NCBI GenBank assembly: GCA_046518185.1
Contig: JBKGRZ010000009.1
Coordinates: forward strand, 1 to 64,000
Direction of reading: 5' to 3'
From: Scandinavium vulneris_A
GTDB taxonomy: Bacteria; Pseudomonadota; Gammaproteobacteria; Enterobacterales; Enterobacteriaceae
Length of the DNA stretch: 64,000 nt
This document shows positions 1 to 9,389 of this stretch, piece by piece (within the stretch, counting starts at the first letter, position 1; each line of letters begins with the position of its first letter). A model generated the notes under the pieces. That model made no database searches. It was given only the letters and a program-made list of their open reading frames with translations, and was not told the origin of the DNA. A program made the position numbers and the translations under genes.

Positions 1-1
1 G

Positions 2-1639
2 GTGATGGTGGTGTTTGACAAAACCGCTGCGCTGACGGTGGTGCCGCTGCAGGTGGGGACGCTGGACGAGGCGGGACATGTGAGCTGGCAGGGCAGCACG
101 TCGGTGACGGCAATGTGGGACGAGGCGAATCAGCGTCCGCGCCTGGTGCTGGACCCGGAGACCACGCCGGAGGACTGGCAGCTGTGGCCACTGCATGCCA
201 CCGACCAGCCCGGTCTCTGGCGCACCGAGCTCAGCGGCAGCGTGCAGGCCACGCCCCTGAAGGTGATGGGCGGGCGCACGGAAGTGGGTGTGCCCGGCTT
301 CGGTGGCAACCGGCAGACCCTGGTGGCGCTGGATCCGGACAGTCTGCAGCCGGTGACGGCCCAGTGGCAGTATGCCGGGGAAGAGGCGGGGGTGACCACC
401 GACCGCTTCCCCGATACGCGACCGGGCAAACGGCTGACGGTCAGCGGGGGCGCCTTCAGCCCGGCGGTGACGCTGAATGAGAGCAATATCGTGGGGAATG
501 GATATTCCACTTTTGGCGTTTATGATGATGCCCTGGCGGCCCGCCTGAACGACGGGACGGTGACGGCCTGGGGCTATGCCAGCTACGGGGGCACCCCGCC
601 GGCGGGTGCGGCCAACCACGACGTGGTGCAGATGGCGGACACTGTGGGAGCCTTTGCGGCGGTGAATGCAGCCGGGCAGGTAATGGCCTGGGGGTCTTCC
701 GGTTACGGCGGCAGTGTGCCGCAGGATATTGCCGCCCTGACGGATATCGTCAGCGTCGTGGCGAGCTGGGAAGCCTTTACGGCGCTGCGGGCCACCGGCC
801 AGGTGATGGCCTGGGGAAATACCTCTTATGGCGGCAGCGTGCCGCAGGATATTGCCGCCCTGACGGATATCGTCAGCGTCACCGGCAATGTTTATGCCTT
901 TACGGCGCTGCGGACCACCGGGCAGGTGGTGGCCTGGGGGAATACCGCCTACGGCGGCAAACTCTCAGATGAGGCGGCCGCCCTGACGGACGTGGTCAGC
1001 GTCACCGGCAATGGTAGTGCCTTTGCGGCGCTGCGGGCCACCGGCCAGATAGTGGCCTGGGGGTATGCCTCCAACGGCGGCAAACTCTCAGATGAGGCGG
1101 CCGCCCTGACGGACGTGGTCAGCGTCACCGGCAATGGGTATGCCTTTACGGCGCTGCGGGCGACCGGGCAGGTGGTGGCCTGGGGGGCAGCCGGTTATGG
1201 TGGCAGTGTGCCGCAGGATATTGCCGACCTGACGGATATTGTCAGCGTCGTGGCGAGCTGGGGAGCCTTTACGGCGCTGCGGGTCACCGGGCAGATAGTG
1301 GCCTGGGGAAGCACCTCTTATGGTAGCAGTGTGCCGCAGGATATTGCCGCCCTGACGGATATCGTCAGCGTCACCGGAAATTATTATGCCTTTGCGGCGC
1401 TGCGGGCCACCGGCGAGGTGGTGGCCTGGGGGAATGCCTCCTGGGGCGGGACCATCCCGGATGACATTGCGGCCCTGCTTACCGGGGTACGGGCGATTTA
1501 TGCTTCCACCTTGTCTTTCTGCGCCCTGACAGAGGACAACACCGTGGTGGTGTGGGGCTCAGCCTATGCCGGCAGTATGGATAACGTGCCGGCGACGCTG
1601 CAGGGCAATATCGCCTACGAGGTAGCCCCGGACGCCTGA
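2..1639 (+). CDS. RCC1-like repeat protein, 5' end outside window
   Basis: The reading frame is open from the first bases, so this is probably the 3' part of a longer gene and the first start codon here need not be the real one. Residues 1 to about 165 form a beta-rich Ig-like region. From about residue 175 to the end there are eight or nine copies of a 41-residue repeat with the core G-x-V-x-A-W-G, the pattern of RCC1-type beta-propeller blades. Central copies are nearly identical at DNA level. No signal peptide or anchor is visible in the part seen. RCC1-like proteins of this kind can occur beside invasin-like genes in enterobacteria, and Ig-like genes lie within 10 kb here. A surface or secreted role is inference. 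A GC-rich hairpin follows the stop codon. Confidence 0.75.
   Translation: MMVVFDKTAALTVVPLQVGTLDEAGHVSWQGSTSVTAMWDEANQRPRLVLDPETTPEDWQLWPLHATDQPGLWRTELSGSVQATPLKVMGGRTEVGVPGFGGNRQTLVALDPDSLQPVTAQWQYAGEEAGVTTDRFPDTRPGKRLTVSGGAFSPAVTLNESNIVGNGYSTFGVYDDALAARLNDGTVTAWGYASYGGTPPAGAANHDVVQMADTVGAFAAVNAAGQVMAWGSSGYGGSVPQDIAALTDIVSVVASWEAFTALRATGQVMAWGNTSYGGSVPQDIAALTDIVSVTGNVYAFTALRTTGQVVAWGNTAYGGKLSDEAAALTDVVSVTGNGSAFAALRATGQIVAWGYASNGGKLSDEAAALTDVVSVTGNGYAFTALRATGQVVAWGAAGYGGSVPQDIADLTDIVSVVASWGAFTALRVTGQIVAWGSTSYGSSVPQDIAALTDIVSVTGNYYAFAALRATGEVVAWGNASWGGTIPDDIAALLTGVRAIYASTLSFCALTEDNTVVVWGSAYAGSMDNVPATLQGNIAYEVAPDA
668..1528 (+). repeat. Seven tandem 123-bp repeats encoding RCC1-like blades
   Basis: Units begin at about 668, 791, 914, 1037, 1160, 1283 and 1406, a constant 123-bp period (41 codons). 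Two sub-types alternate: one encodes SVPQDIAALTDIV and the other KLSDEAAALTDVV after the AWG core. The high identity between units and the exact codon multiple mean that recombination could change repeat number without breaking the frame. Confidence 0.85.
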
Positions 1640-1695
1640 GTCTGAGGGCCGGGGCCGGTGAGAGCGGCCCCGGTATCGCGTGTTCTCCTCAACCT

Positions 1696-1722
1696 GCCTC
1701 CGGTATACTGCCGGGGGCTTTA
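1696..1722 (+). terminator. Probable rho-independent terminator after the RCC1-like gene
   Basis: An 8-bp GC-rich stem (1696-1703 with 1711-1718, one G-U pair) is followed by CTTTAT. A second perfect 9-bp hairpin without a T-run lies nearer the stop codon at 1649-1673. Both fit the end of the upstream plus-strand gene. The rest of 1723-1912 shows nothing I can support. Confidence 0.5.
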
Positions 1723-1912
1723 TCTTCCGCGGCTGTCGCCTGTCCTCTCACCGGGAATGCGGTTCAGCGGCAACCCCTCCTGCCCGGCTGCAAAATCCGG
1801 CATCACGGATATTGCTGTCGCGTGATATTCCGGCCCACGGGTATCCATCTGCGGGTATTTCGTGCTCCCGCATAACATACGTCCACAGGAAACTCATGGA
1901 CAACATTAGGTC

Positions 1913-2836
1913 TCAGGTAACCGGGGAGGATAATGAACGCAGGATTTTCTGAATCAGCCGGTCTTCCGCTTTGTTTTTATGGATATGGGCCATAAATCTG
2001 ATTTGAGTTTCCGGGATGAAATGGTTTTCCAGCTTCCTGAGGGGGAACAGGTGACTGACCCTGTCATAAAAGGCATCCGGGATAATCATCAGCAAATCAT
2101 GGCGAATGGCGCTGGTTAACAGCGTAATAAAGGAATCGCTGGTAATCATGGGCTCTCTGGTACGGGCGGTGTAAAGCGCATGCATATTATTAAAAATCGC
2201 GCCCCCGCGAAATTCTGTCGAAAACGCAACGTGCTCACTGGCTTTATACTGTTCAAAGGAAATGGCTGAACCGAATGCTGAACTGTCCTGTCTGCACACC
2301 AGAATAAGGTTCGAGTGAAAAAGGGTTTCAGACACAATGTTTTTGTCGTTAATAATGGACGGGCCAATGTCAATATCGACATTCTGCGCCCTCAGATTAT
2401 TACACCATTTATCTGCATCAGAGGACTGGCTTCGGTACTCCAGAATGCATTCCTGCGGCACGATACCGTCATCAATCAGTTTATCGGTGATATAAAATTC
2501 AGTTACGTGGTCCGCCCGGATGTGCACCCGACGTTTTTTGCCACCCGGCGCCGTATTTACCCCCTGATTAAACAACGTCACCATCGATTTAAAGGTGTCA
2601 TACAGGCTCATGGCTTTTGTTGTGGGTTTTACACCATGCAGCGTCTTGATAAACAGCGGGTCAGAGTAATACCCGCGTAATTTTTTAACTGCATGGCTTA
2701 CGGCAGACGGTGCAACATTTAACATTTCCGCAGCATTAAGCATGCTCCCTGTTTCCACAATAGCAACATGAAACCGTATTAAATTATAATCAAACCGTGC
2801 TTTTTGACTTTCCTGCATGGGGGGCAATGCCTTCAT
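1913..2836 (-). CDS. LysR-family transcriptional regulator
   Basis: The N-terminal winged helix-turn-helix is typical of LysR regulators: F-x-VAIVETGSMLNAAEMLN-x-APSAVSHAVKKLR, followed by DPLF. The rest, about 230 residues, fits the periplasmic-binding-like effector domain. A start at 2836 is preferred because CAGG lies five bases upstream; a TTG at 2863 would add nine residues. Length (about 307 aa) is normal. The gene is divergent from the LuxR gene at 3097, with a 260-bp space that should hold both promoters. The target is unknown; neighbouring surface-protein genes are candidates by position only. Confidence 0.85.
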   Translation of the reverse strand: MKALPPMQESQKARFDYNLIRFHVAIVETGSMLNAAEMLNVAPSAVSHAVKKLRGYYSDPLFIKTLHGVKPTTKAMSLYDTFKSMVTLFNQGVNTAPGGKKRRVHIRADHVTEFYITDKLIDDGIVPQECILEYRSQSSDADKWCNNLRAQNVDIDIGPSIINDKNIVSETLFHSNLILVCRQDSSAFGSAISFEQYKASEHVAFSTEFRGGAIFNNMHALYTARTREPMITSDSFITLLTSAIRHDLLMIIPDAFYDRVSHLFPLRKLENHFIPETQIRFMAHIHKNKAEDRLIQKILRSLSSPVT

Positions 2837-3096
2837 AGCAACCTGATTCAATGTATTATTCAATTTATCAGAATATCATTATTATGAACAGAGAACATCA
2901 ATGCAAGTGATTTGCATGGTAATCTCGCTGCCACTGTTAAAATATATTCAGAGATACATTTCGTTATTTATAAAGATGACTGAATGTAACTTAATACTTA
3001 ACAGGTATTTTGAGAAGGTATCATCGCCGAAACTGAAGTTGATACAGTGGCTAATATTATGACTGCTGTCACAACAGGCAGGAAAGAAAGAACGAT

Positions 3097-3657
3097 ATGA
3101 CAAATATTATAGTGTCAGGAGATAGTTTTCCTGTTGTGGAAGGGATCAGGCAACTTCTGCCATTGATCCCGTATGAGACGACACAAGAAATTCTTGCTGT
3201 TTTTATCTTTGAAAAAACGTGGCTGACAGAGGCTGAACTGTCTGATGTGATACGTTATCCGGCAGACAGAATTCTCGTGTTTATCCCTCCCGAGCTGGTG
3301 AATATTATGTCATTAGTCGCGCTCCCGTCAAAAATAGCGGTTTTCCCATGGAAAATATCCCTGCGGCATATCGTGCTGCGACTTAACATTTTTTTAAATG
3401 CCAGGCCTGAACGACGATTACGTGCCACGGGAGACAACATGAAACCTGAGAAACTGAGTTCCCGGGAAGAAAAAGTCATCTCACTGTGTATGAGAGGGGT
3501 TACGGTGAGGTCTATTTCAGAAATAATCAACGTCCATCCAAAAACCGTGAGTTCACATAAACGTAACGCCATGCGAAAACTGGGCATGACAACCAATCAG
3601 GCGCTTTTCCAGAGAGGGCGGATCTTATTTATGAATGATCGTTCAGGAGTAATGTGA
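3097..3657 (+). CDS. LuxR-type HTH transcriptional regulator
   Basis: This 186-residue protein has a C-terminal LuxR-type DNA-binding domain from about residue 118: LSSREEKVISLCMRG, then ISEIINVHPKTVSSHKRNAMRKLGM. The N-terminal about 110 residues may be a degenerate receiver-like domain, but I see no clear phosphoacceptor pattern. AGGAAAG precedes the ATG. A second LuxR-type gene with the same layout lies at 16697-17281 beside the inverse autotransporter, so the two may be relatives serving surface genes; that is inference. Confidence 0.8.
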   Translation: MTNIIVSGDSFPVVEGIRQLLPLIPYETTQEILAVFIFEKTWLTEAELSDVIRYPADRILVFIPPELVNIMSLVALPSKIAVFPWKISLRHIVLRLNIFLNARPERRLRATGDNMKPEKLSSREEKVISLCMRGVTVRSISEIINVHPKTVSSHKRNAMRKLGMTTNQALFQRGRILFMNDRSGVM

Positions 3658-3699
3658 GTGAAACCGTAATGGATGCCGGTAACTGTAATGAAAATTGTG

Positions 3700-4230
3700 G
3701 TGCGACATCAGGCTGTGCCTGTGATTGTTTCAGCCTGTATGTAGTCATTAAGTGCGAAGGAATCTGCTGTCCCACCCGCCCTTCCCTGCCCGACAGTGCG
3801 TTGATCGTCATTTCAGGATGCGAAGCGTCGGGGACAACGTAGCCACGGGTTGTCCGTAAGAACGAACTGTGAGGTTCAGTCTTAAACGACCAGCCGCAGG
3901 TAGTGAAGGCGCCAGGGATAAGGGTATGGTCAGCATAAGCAAACCCCGATAAGCATCGTAATAATTAAAGATCCAAAGCGGCTGTCAGGCTTCAGCCAAA
4001 AGGTGCGCGGTCGATATGTCTTTTCACAATCAGGGCATCGTGAGTGCTGTTCCGTCGGTGTTAACGGGGACCAGACCCCTTGAGTCACAGGAACGGAACA
4101 CGGTAACCCCATACAGCTCCACAAGGTAGTGAGTGCGTGAGGACAAACAACGGTTGTGCAAGAACGGGACGCCGGAAGAAGCGAAGGATCGGTTGTAATG
4201 ACCGATAGCCGCATGTTACATCGCAATGAG
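3700..4230 (+). mobile_element. Group II intron remnant, 5' RNA part without its reverse transcriptase
   Basis: The stretch begins with GTGCGAC, the conserved 5' end of group II introns, and shares spaced elements with the fuller intron at 31316-33495: the same nine-base start, a GGAAC-A-CGGTAA-CCC segment, AAGCGAAGG and TGTAATG followed by a complementary arm. No reverse transcriptase follows; a DUF1398 gene starts directly after. It looks like a 5' intron fragment covering domain I and adjacent RNA. A short GTG-initiated frame (3654-3842) runs into it and is not called. The assignment rests on motif comparison by eye. Confidence 0.5.
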
Positions 4231-4246
4231 ATAAAGGATATATGCC

Positions 4247-4678
4247 ATGGTGGCAGAAAAAGAATACATCCAGGGTATCTTCAGGCAGCACCGAATGGGA
4301 ACCGATTTTTCCCGGGCCGTCACTGAACTGAAAAATTCGGGCATCCAGGGGGTAAGTTATCACGTCGCCAGCGGTGATACGGTTTACTATGGCAAGGACG
4401 GTGAAACCCTGTTATTTCCGGGCGGTGAAAAGAAACAGCTGATTATTGCTTCAGATAAAAACCTCGCCTATCTGTCTTACGCTTTACGAACTTATCAGGC
4501 AGGACTGACGAAGTACTCCGCCTTCTGTGAACAGATCGCCAGTGCAGGGGTAAATTTATGGATAGCAGATCTGAGCAGAATGACGATCAGTTATTTTACG
4601 GCAAGCGGATATTTGCTCCGTGAAGAATGCATTCCTGCATTTCTGCCGTCTGATATAGGCCATACACAGAAAAATTAG
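4247..4678 (+). CDS. DUF1398 family protein (YbcV-like)
   Basis: This is a 143-residue soluble protein with no signal peptide or membrane segment. The N-terminus (IFRQHRMGTDFSRAVTELKNSGIQGVSYHV) and the following D-x-VYYGKDGETL stretch resemble DUF1398 proteins such as YbcV of the E. coli DLP12 prophage. Function is unknown in that family. AAAGGA lies eight bases before the ATG. The gene starts right after an intron remnant, so its original promoter may be lost. Confidence 0.6.
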   Translation: MVAEKEYIQGIFRQHRMGTDFSRAVTELKNSGIQGVSYHVASGDTVYYGKDGETLLFPGGEKKQLIIASDKNLAYLSYALRTYQAGLTKYSAFCEQIASAGVNLWIADLSRMTISYFTASGYLLREECIPAFLPSDIGHTQKN

Positions 4679-4683
4679 CCAGT

Positions 4684-4926
4684 TTGCTGAATACAAGTCT
4701 ATTTCTGGTCCGGGGCACTTTCAGTGTGGCTGATGACCAGACTGCGGTCAGCGCTAAATCAGTCGGTGACGAGAGTCAGGAGCAGTGCTCTCAGACTGAA
4801 TCCGATCTGAAGACGCTTGTACAGAAAGAAACACAGGCAGCAAAAAACGCCTGTGCTAAAAATCAGGTCGCCTGTGATAATGCCAAAACAAAAGCAAAAA
4901 ATGCTGTGACGCGACAAATAACCTGA
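4684..4926 (+). pseudogene. Decayed copy of the small secreted Cys/Lys-rich protein
   Basis: The C-terminal half nearly matches the intact 83-residue protein at 37471-37722: QKETQAAKNACAKNQ-x-ACDNAK is shared with few changes. The N-terminal signal peptide is degraded and the only start is a TTG. A GC-rich hairpin follows the stop here (4928-4947) as it does in the intact copy, so the whole small transcription unit appears to have been duplicated. I call it a pseudogene because the export signal is gone. Confidence 0.65.
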
Positions 4927-4927
4927 A

Positions 4928-4947
4928 GCGGCAGTCATGCCTGCCGC
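4928..4947 (+). terminator. Hairpin after the decayed small-protein gene
   Basis: GCGGCAG pairs with CTGCCGC across a six-base loop. The position and stem match the terminator at 37732-37759 after the intact paralogue, but the T-run has been lost. Confidence 0.45.
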
Positions 4948-5016
4948 GGTATCATTAACGGGATAAACCATCAGCAGGAGCTGTAAAATGTTACCTGCAG
5001 GTGAAATAGTTGCTCT

Positions 5017-5420
5017 TTATTCAGCCGGCCATATCTGACTGGCCATTACCGCGCCAATTTTTCCGGTTAAAAAGTTTTCCATCGTATCACCAAACAGCTC
5101 AGGTAAAAATACACCTAACTCATCCACAGTGACGGGCTGGTTATTTTCTGGCGACAGATAACAGACAGCATTTTGTGGATTGCCAGCCCAGTCAGATTCA
5201 GGATCCCGAAACCGGATCACAATGGCATGGTCAGGGTCCCCCAACAGATAACCCTGATAGCCACCCCACGTTATAACCGGTGGTGTTCTTGGGGCCGTAC
5301 CCTGCGCCTTTACCTGCTGCCGGGTAAAAGAGGTTGGCGCGAAGAAGACGTAAGCATAGCCATCGCTGTCAGCATATTCATTTAGCATCCGGCTACTCAC
5401 TGTCCAAAAATCAAGGAGAG
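5017..5420 (-). pseudogene. 3' fragment of the orphan protein family encoded at 29824-31071
   Basis: The roughly 134 codons translate to a sequence collinear with the last third of the 415-residue protein at 29824-31071: DFW-x-V-x-SRMLNEY, DGY-x-YVFF, PPV-x-TWG, RDP and ENQPV are shared. The frame is closed upstream by a TGA near 5420, where homology also ends, so about two thirds of the gene is missing. No promoter or ribosome site is convincing for the residual frame. Confidence 0.7.
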
Positions 5421-5603
5421 GATCAAATCACGTGAAGCGCCTATGGCAGACGCTTCACAACACAATAACCCGCAACTATCAGTCCCATTCGATGTGGCGG
5501 CTATTGAGAAAGGTTCATAATTTTATGAAAACCGTCAGTCCATTCCCGGGCGGTAAACATGGTCTGGAAACAGTGTGATGATATTAGGCGCAGCTATTAA
5601 GAT

Positions 5604-7169
5604 TTATGTTATTGAATAAAAATCAATTTCTAGCACTGTAGTCGTTCTATCATTTATTGAAACGGTAACTTCAACTGTTTCAGCGATTAAATCGACAATT
5701 TCAATGTCCAGGGAAACAATGTCCCATCCACCACCGTCAATCGATTTTTCCTTATCTAAGGATTCAGAAAGATAAGCTGATCCACCGACTACGATATCAA
5801 TTTTCCCATATATAGAACCGGATACATGTATACCACCAGTGGAGATCCCATCTGCCGGGACATTTTTATTGTAGACAATGTAGCCTATTTCATCTGGAGA
5901 TCCAACAACCAACTCTATTCTTTGAACGAAACTCAGGCTCGTTGAAACTGGTAAAATAGTAATATCGTCAGGTGTGACTGTAACATTTACTACCTCTATG
6001 ACTGAGTCTGTTAAATTTATAATATTAGGACCAAACGGGCTTAACGTAGTTGCATAAGTTTTTGTCCATACCCCCCCCACAAATTCCGCTTGTCCATCCA
6101 CTGTTATTTTTACTGGCAATAGTTCATTACAATAAACAGATATTTTATTGCTAATATCATTAGGCGACGAATTATCTATGGCATAAACTTTGATTTTAGC
6201 ACTGTCGTCGGTCACCGCAACAGTGGTACTCCTCTGACTGCCGCTGTCCAGCGATGCTGTTACGGTCGCTGTCCCTGGGGTGCCACTGTCTTTCAACTGT
6301 GTGGAGGTCATGCCGTTATCACCGGTCACGGAGCTGGCCATGCTCAGGATACCCAGGGTGGTATTCCAGTTTACCGTCACGCCGCCGACCGGTAGGTCGT
6401 TGCCGTCCACCACCGTGGCCGTAATTACCGAGGTGCTGACTCCGTCGTCTGTGATAGTGTCCGGGTTCGCCGTCACACTGCTGAGGGTGTCAGACGCACT
6501 GCCGCAGTTCAGGGTCACGACCCAGGAGCCGTCTCCCTGCATTTGCGGGTCACCGAACGTCCACCCCACCGGGAAAACCCCGCCGTTGATTAGCGTGATG
6601 CCTCCGCCGTTGTACTCCAGTATCAGGGTGCCGGTGCTGTCCCAGGTCACCGTGCCGTCCGCGGTGTTATAGTCCCCGTACGCACAGCTGGCGACCACCG
6701 AACTACCCTCAATTTTTGCCACACATCCCAGCAGGCCCTTTCGCCCCGGCAGGCTCAGGGTGGTTAGGGTGGTGGCGCTGGCACCAACCAGCGCCGTGGA
6801 TGCCACGGCATTCGGGGCTGTCTGGTCCGCATCCACGTCCAGCCAGACCATCACCGCCTGCGCCGGGTCCAGTCCCAGGTAGTTCAGCGGGAACTGGTCA
6901 GAAGACGGGTACAGCAGGGTCAGGTCGGTCTGGGAGATGGTCACTTGGTCTTCCTGGTGACCCAGATACACCACTGAGGCATCTGCGGTGTTGACCGCGC
7001 TGCTGACAAAGGCCTGCATACCTGACATGGCTACGGACAGCACATTCCAGCTGGTTGTGCTGGCGGCGAGCACACCGGTGTCACCGTGGCTGACTGACAG
7101 GGCCGTACCGGCGTAGTTTTTACCGGCGTAAAAAATCAGACTCCCGCCATCGGAAATTTTGTCGGACAT
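5604..7169 (-). CDS. Ig-like (Big_1) domain protein with crystallin-like N-terminus
   Basis: This is a 521-residue protein without an N-terminal signal peptide. Residues 8-50 (SLIFYAGKNYAGTALSVSHG) resemble a beta/gamma-crystallin Greek-key motif. A Big_1-type Ig domain lies near residues 230-320 (NPDTITDDGVSTSVITATV, then VNWNTTLG and SVTGDNGMTSTQLKD), the same fold family used as rod repeats in the adhesin at 12529-16638. The last 200 residues are AT-richer and unrecognised. It is third in a minus-strand set starting at 10412, with 26 bases between it and the previous gene. Surface display is suggested by domains only; the export route is not visible. Confidence 0.7.
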   Translation of the reverse strand: MSDKISDGGSLIFYAGKNYAGTALSVSHGDTGVLAASTTSWNVLSVAMSGMQAFVSSAVNTADASVVYLGHQEDQVTISQTDLTLLYPSSDQFPLNYLGLDPAQAVMVWLDVDADQTAPNAVASTALVGASATTLTTLSLPGRKGLLGCVAKIEGSSVVASCAYGDYNTADGTVTWDSTGTLILEYNGGGITLINGGVFPVGWTFGDPQMQGDGSWVVTLNCGSASDTLSSVTANPDTITDDGVSTSVITATVVDGNDLPVGGVTVNWNTTLGILSMASSVTGDNGMTSTQLKDSGTPGTATVTASLDSGSQRSTTVAVTDDSAKIKVYAIDNSSPNDISNKISVYCNELLPVKITVDGQAEFVGGVWTKTYATTLSPFGPNIINLTDSVIEVVNVTVTPDDITILPVSTSLSFVQRIELVVGSPDEIGYIVYNKNVPADGISTGGIHVSGSIYGKIDIVVGGSAYLSESLDKEKSIDGGGWDIVSLDIEIVDLIAETVEVTVSINDRTTTVLEIDFYSIT

Positions 7170-7195
7170 ACGATATTCCTTACTGAAAAATAAGA

Positions 7196-9280
7196 TTAAC
7201 TGACTGCCTGAGAAAGCACACTGAAATCCAGAGTGCCCTGAACATAGGCGCTCGTGTCGGGCAGGGACAGCGTAAAGGCAGCACTTTCCGCCACGGTGTC
7301 CGTGACATCAAAGCCGGCGGCGTGGGTATCACTAACGTCAACGTAGGCCGTGGTGGTACCTGATACCGGGATGACGGCACTGGTGGCCCCTGTGAGTACC
7401 AGTCTGGCCTGCGTCGATGCCGATGACGCCGATGTCTGCAGGTACACACTGCAGAAATTGGTGCCGTTGGCCACCGCCCCGGTCGAGGTTCCGTAAAACT
7501 GCAAGTCACCCGGTCCGGACAGCCAGCTGGTAAAGGTCATGCTCCGTGAGGCACTGAGCGCCGGGTAAGTAATGACATAGCCGCTGACCAGCACATTGCC
7601 GGTGGCGAAACTGTATACCTGCGCGGATGCGGTTCCGGCATCATCCAGACGCAGCAGCAGCGTCTGCACGCCACCGGGGTTAAACCAGGCGTCAGAGCCT
7701 CCCGGCAGGGACAGCTCGACATCGGCCCCGGCCGGCCCGCTGAGAAAGACCGAGTTCAGGGGACGAACCATGACCAGCGGGTCAAACACGGGGGCACCGG
7801 TGGTGCAGCTCATTAGCAGCGATGACGCGCTGTCCGTGGATACGTTCACATCCGTCACACCGGATGCGGCAATGCCGCCATTTTTAAACATAACTTCATA
7901 TATCCCTTCACCGTGGCCGTTACCCACAGGCGTGATGTTGTCGGCAGGGATGTGGTAAACGGCCTGCTGTGTTTCACCGGTTGTCAGTGTGCGGGTCTGT
8001 GTCCAGGTGGTCCCCGGGACCGGTGAGTCCGGCGACGTCACATACCCGACCCAGTAAGCGGTCACAATGTCCCCGGCCACCATGTCCGGGTAGGTAATGA
8101 CCATGTCGGTTCCGTTATCAGCCATCACCTCATCATCGGTAAGGGTGTTGTCATCCGCGGCGGCAGGAAACGCAGGTGCCGGCAGCAGCGTGCAGTGCTG
8201 TGCATCCACTTGGACACAGACAACCCCGGAAACCCCCGGCACCGCCGGCGCCGTGACGGAATACCACGCCTGCGCGGAGCCGATACCGACGGGCATGATG
8301 TACGCTGCCGGAACCATAACGCTGAAGCCTGCCGTGACATCGTTCTGTGTCAGGGTGTGGGCAGAAGACTGCCAGGCCGTACCGGGCAGCGGGCTGCCGC
8401 CGGCATCATAACCCTGCCAGTCAACCACCACTTCCCCGCCGGGGATGAACTGCGGGCTGGCCGGCACTTCAATCTCAATCCCTTCCGCCGTGATTTCGCC
8501 ACAATCAATCCATCCATCGTTTCCCGCCGGAATAAACGGTGCCGGATAGACACCGCTGCCGGTCATATCGATGTTCACGATCCCAGTCCGGGAGCTTTGC
8601 GCCACACCGGTTTGTGGAATAACGGTGTACCAGGCATCTGCCGTACCGGTCGTTGTGACGGCCGTCACAAAGGGGGACGGGACGAGAACGTCAAAACCGA
8701 TACCGACTTCTGAACTCACAACCGTATGTGTGACGCTGGCATCGCTGCCGGCAACCGGATTGCCGTCTGTATCACATTCCCGCCAGTAGACGTAAACCGT
8801 ATCCCCGGTGGTATAGGCCACTGTGCTCCACGGGACCCCGACACGGGTGCCGTTATGTTGCAGGACAGAGTCATAGGTGATGACGTTATTGGCGTTTGCA
8901 TCCGGGAAGGCGGGAGGGGGAAGACCGTCTGTATGCTGGCGATCCACAATGGCCATGGCTATCGGTGACGCGGCTGGGTTCTGCGCGGCATCAGTGGCGG
9001 TGTACCAGATCTGGTGTGGGCCGTCCGCGGGCCAGGCGGTGCCGGATACCGGAATAAGGCCTGACCACGGCCAGCTGTAGAGGTCCGGATCAGGGAGGGA
9101 CAGGGTACTGAACAGCTCGCCGTCAAAATAGAGGCAGAGATAATCCCCTTTTGCGGCCCCGTCGTAGCGCGGAACATTGACCACAATCCCGCCGTCACTG
9201 GTGAGTTCCGTCTCTGTGATATAGCCATCATTGGCCATCTGCGGCAGTTCGGGAGTGGGAAGGCTGGTATTTTTCAGCAT
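7196..9280 (-). CDS. Large repetitive Ig-like domain protein
   Basis: The protein is about 694 residues and almost entirely beta-rich. It contains at least three imperfect repeats of about 120 residues, each with an acidic start (DGYI, DGWIDCGEI or DDNTLTDDEV), a Y-x-G-x-x-x-GD-x-V-x-x-YW core and an AWYTV or IWYTA strand before a proline-rich link. The start at 9280 is preferred over 9310 because AAAGGAAG lies just before it. There is no signal peptide. The same GD-x-(I/V)-x-(L/V)-YW core occurs in the gene upstream (9390-10412), so the two are relatives. It probably acts as a surface or secreted accessory protein with the neighbouring Ig-like genes; this is inference. Confidence 0.65.
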   Translation of the reverse strand: MLKNTSLPTPELPQMANDGYITETELTSDGGIVVNVPRYDGAAKGDYLCLYFDGELFSTLSLPDPDLYSWPWSGLIPVSGTAWPADGPHQIWYTATDAAQNPAASPIAMAIVDRQHTDGLPPPAFPDANANNVITYDSVLQHNGTRVGVPWSTVAYTTGDTVYVYWRECDTDGNPVAGSDASVTHTVVSSEVGIGFDVLVPSPFVTAVTTTGTADAWYTVIPQTGVAQSSRTGIVNIDMTGSGVYPAPFIPAGNDGWIDCGEITAEGIEIEVPASPQFIPGGEVVVDWQGYDAGGSPLPGTAWQSSAHTLTQNDVTAGFSVMVPAAYIMPVGIGSAQAWYSVTAPAVPGVSGVVCVQVDAQHCTLLPAPAFPAAADDNTLTDDEVMADNGTDMVITYPDMVAGDIVTAYWVGYVTSPDSPVPGTTWTQTRTLTTGETQQAVYHIPADNITPVGNGHGEGIYEVMFKNGGIAASGVTDVNVSTDSASSLLMSCTTGAPVFDPLVMVRPLNSVFLSGPAGADVELSLPGGSDAWFNPGGVQTLLLRLDDAGTASAQVYSFATGNVLVSGYVITYPALSASRSMTFTSWLSGPGDLQFYGTSTGAVANGTNFCSVYLQTSASSASTQARLVLTGATSAVIPVSGTTTAYVDVSDTHAAGFDVTDTVAESAAFTLSLPDTSAYVQGTLDFSVLSQAVS

Positions 9281-9389
9281 GTCATGCTTCCTTTTATTCA
9301 AGGGGGGCATTCAACCCGGTATCCGGCAGAAACTGTCTTGGCCTGCCGGATACCGCTTATATAGTGCTAATCAGGGTGACAGAGGGCTG

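Noticed and set aside
668..1528. Regular repeat that might look like a CRISPR array
   Set aside because: The period is 123 bp, units are coding and in frame, and there are no unique spacers between short identical repeats.
1680..1952. 90-residue plus-strand frame after the RCC1-like gene
   Set aside because: It begins inside a terminator hairpin and ends in the LysR gene on the other strand; there is no ribosome site or motif.
3654..3842. GTG-initiated 62-residue frame overlapping the LuxR stop
   Set aside because: Most of it lies in the group II intron remnant, and the protein has odd Cys-rich composition with no ribosome site of its own.
6280..8970. Several plus-strand frames opposite the Ig-like genes
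   Set aside because: They are shadows of the GC-rich repetitive minus-strand coding frames and have Pro/Arg/His-rich composition without motifs.
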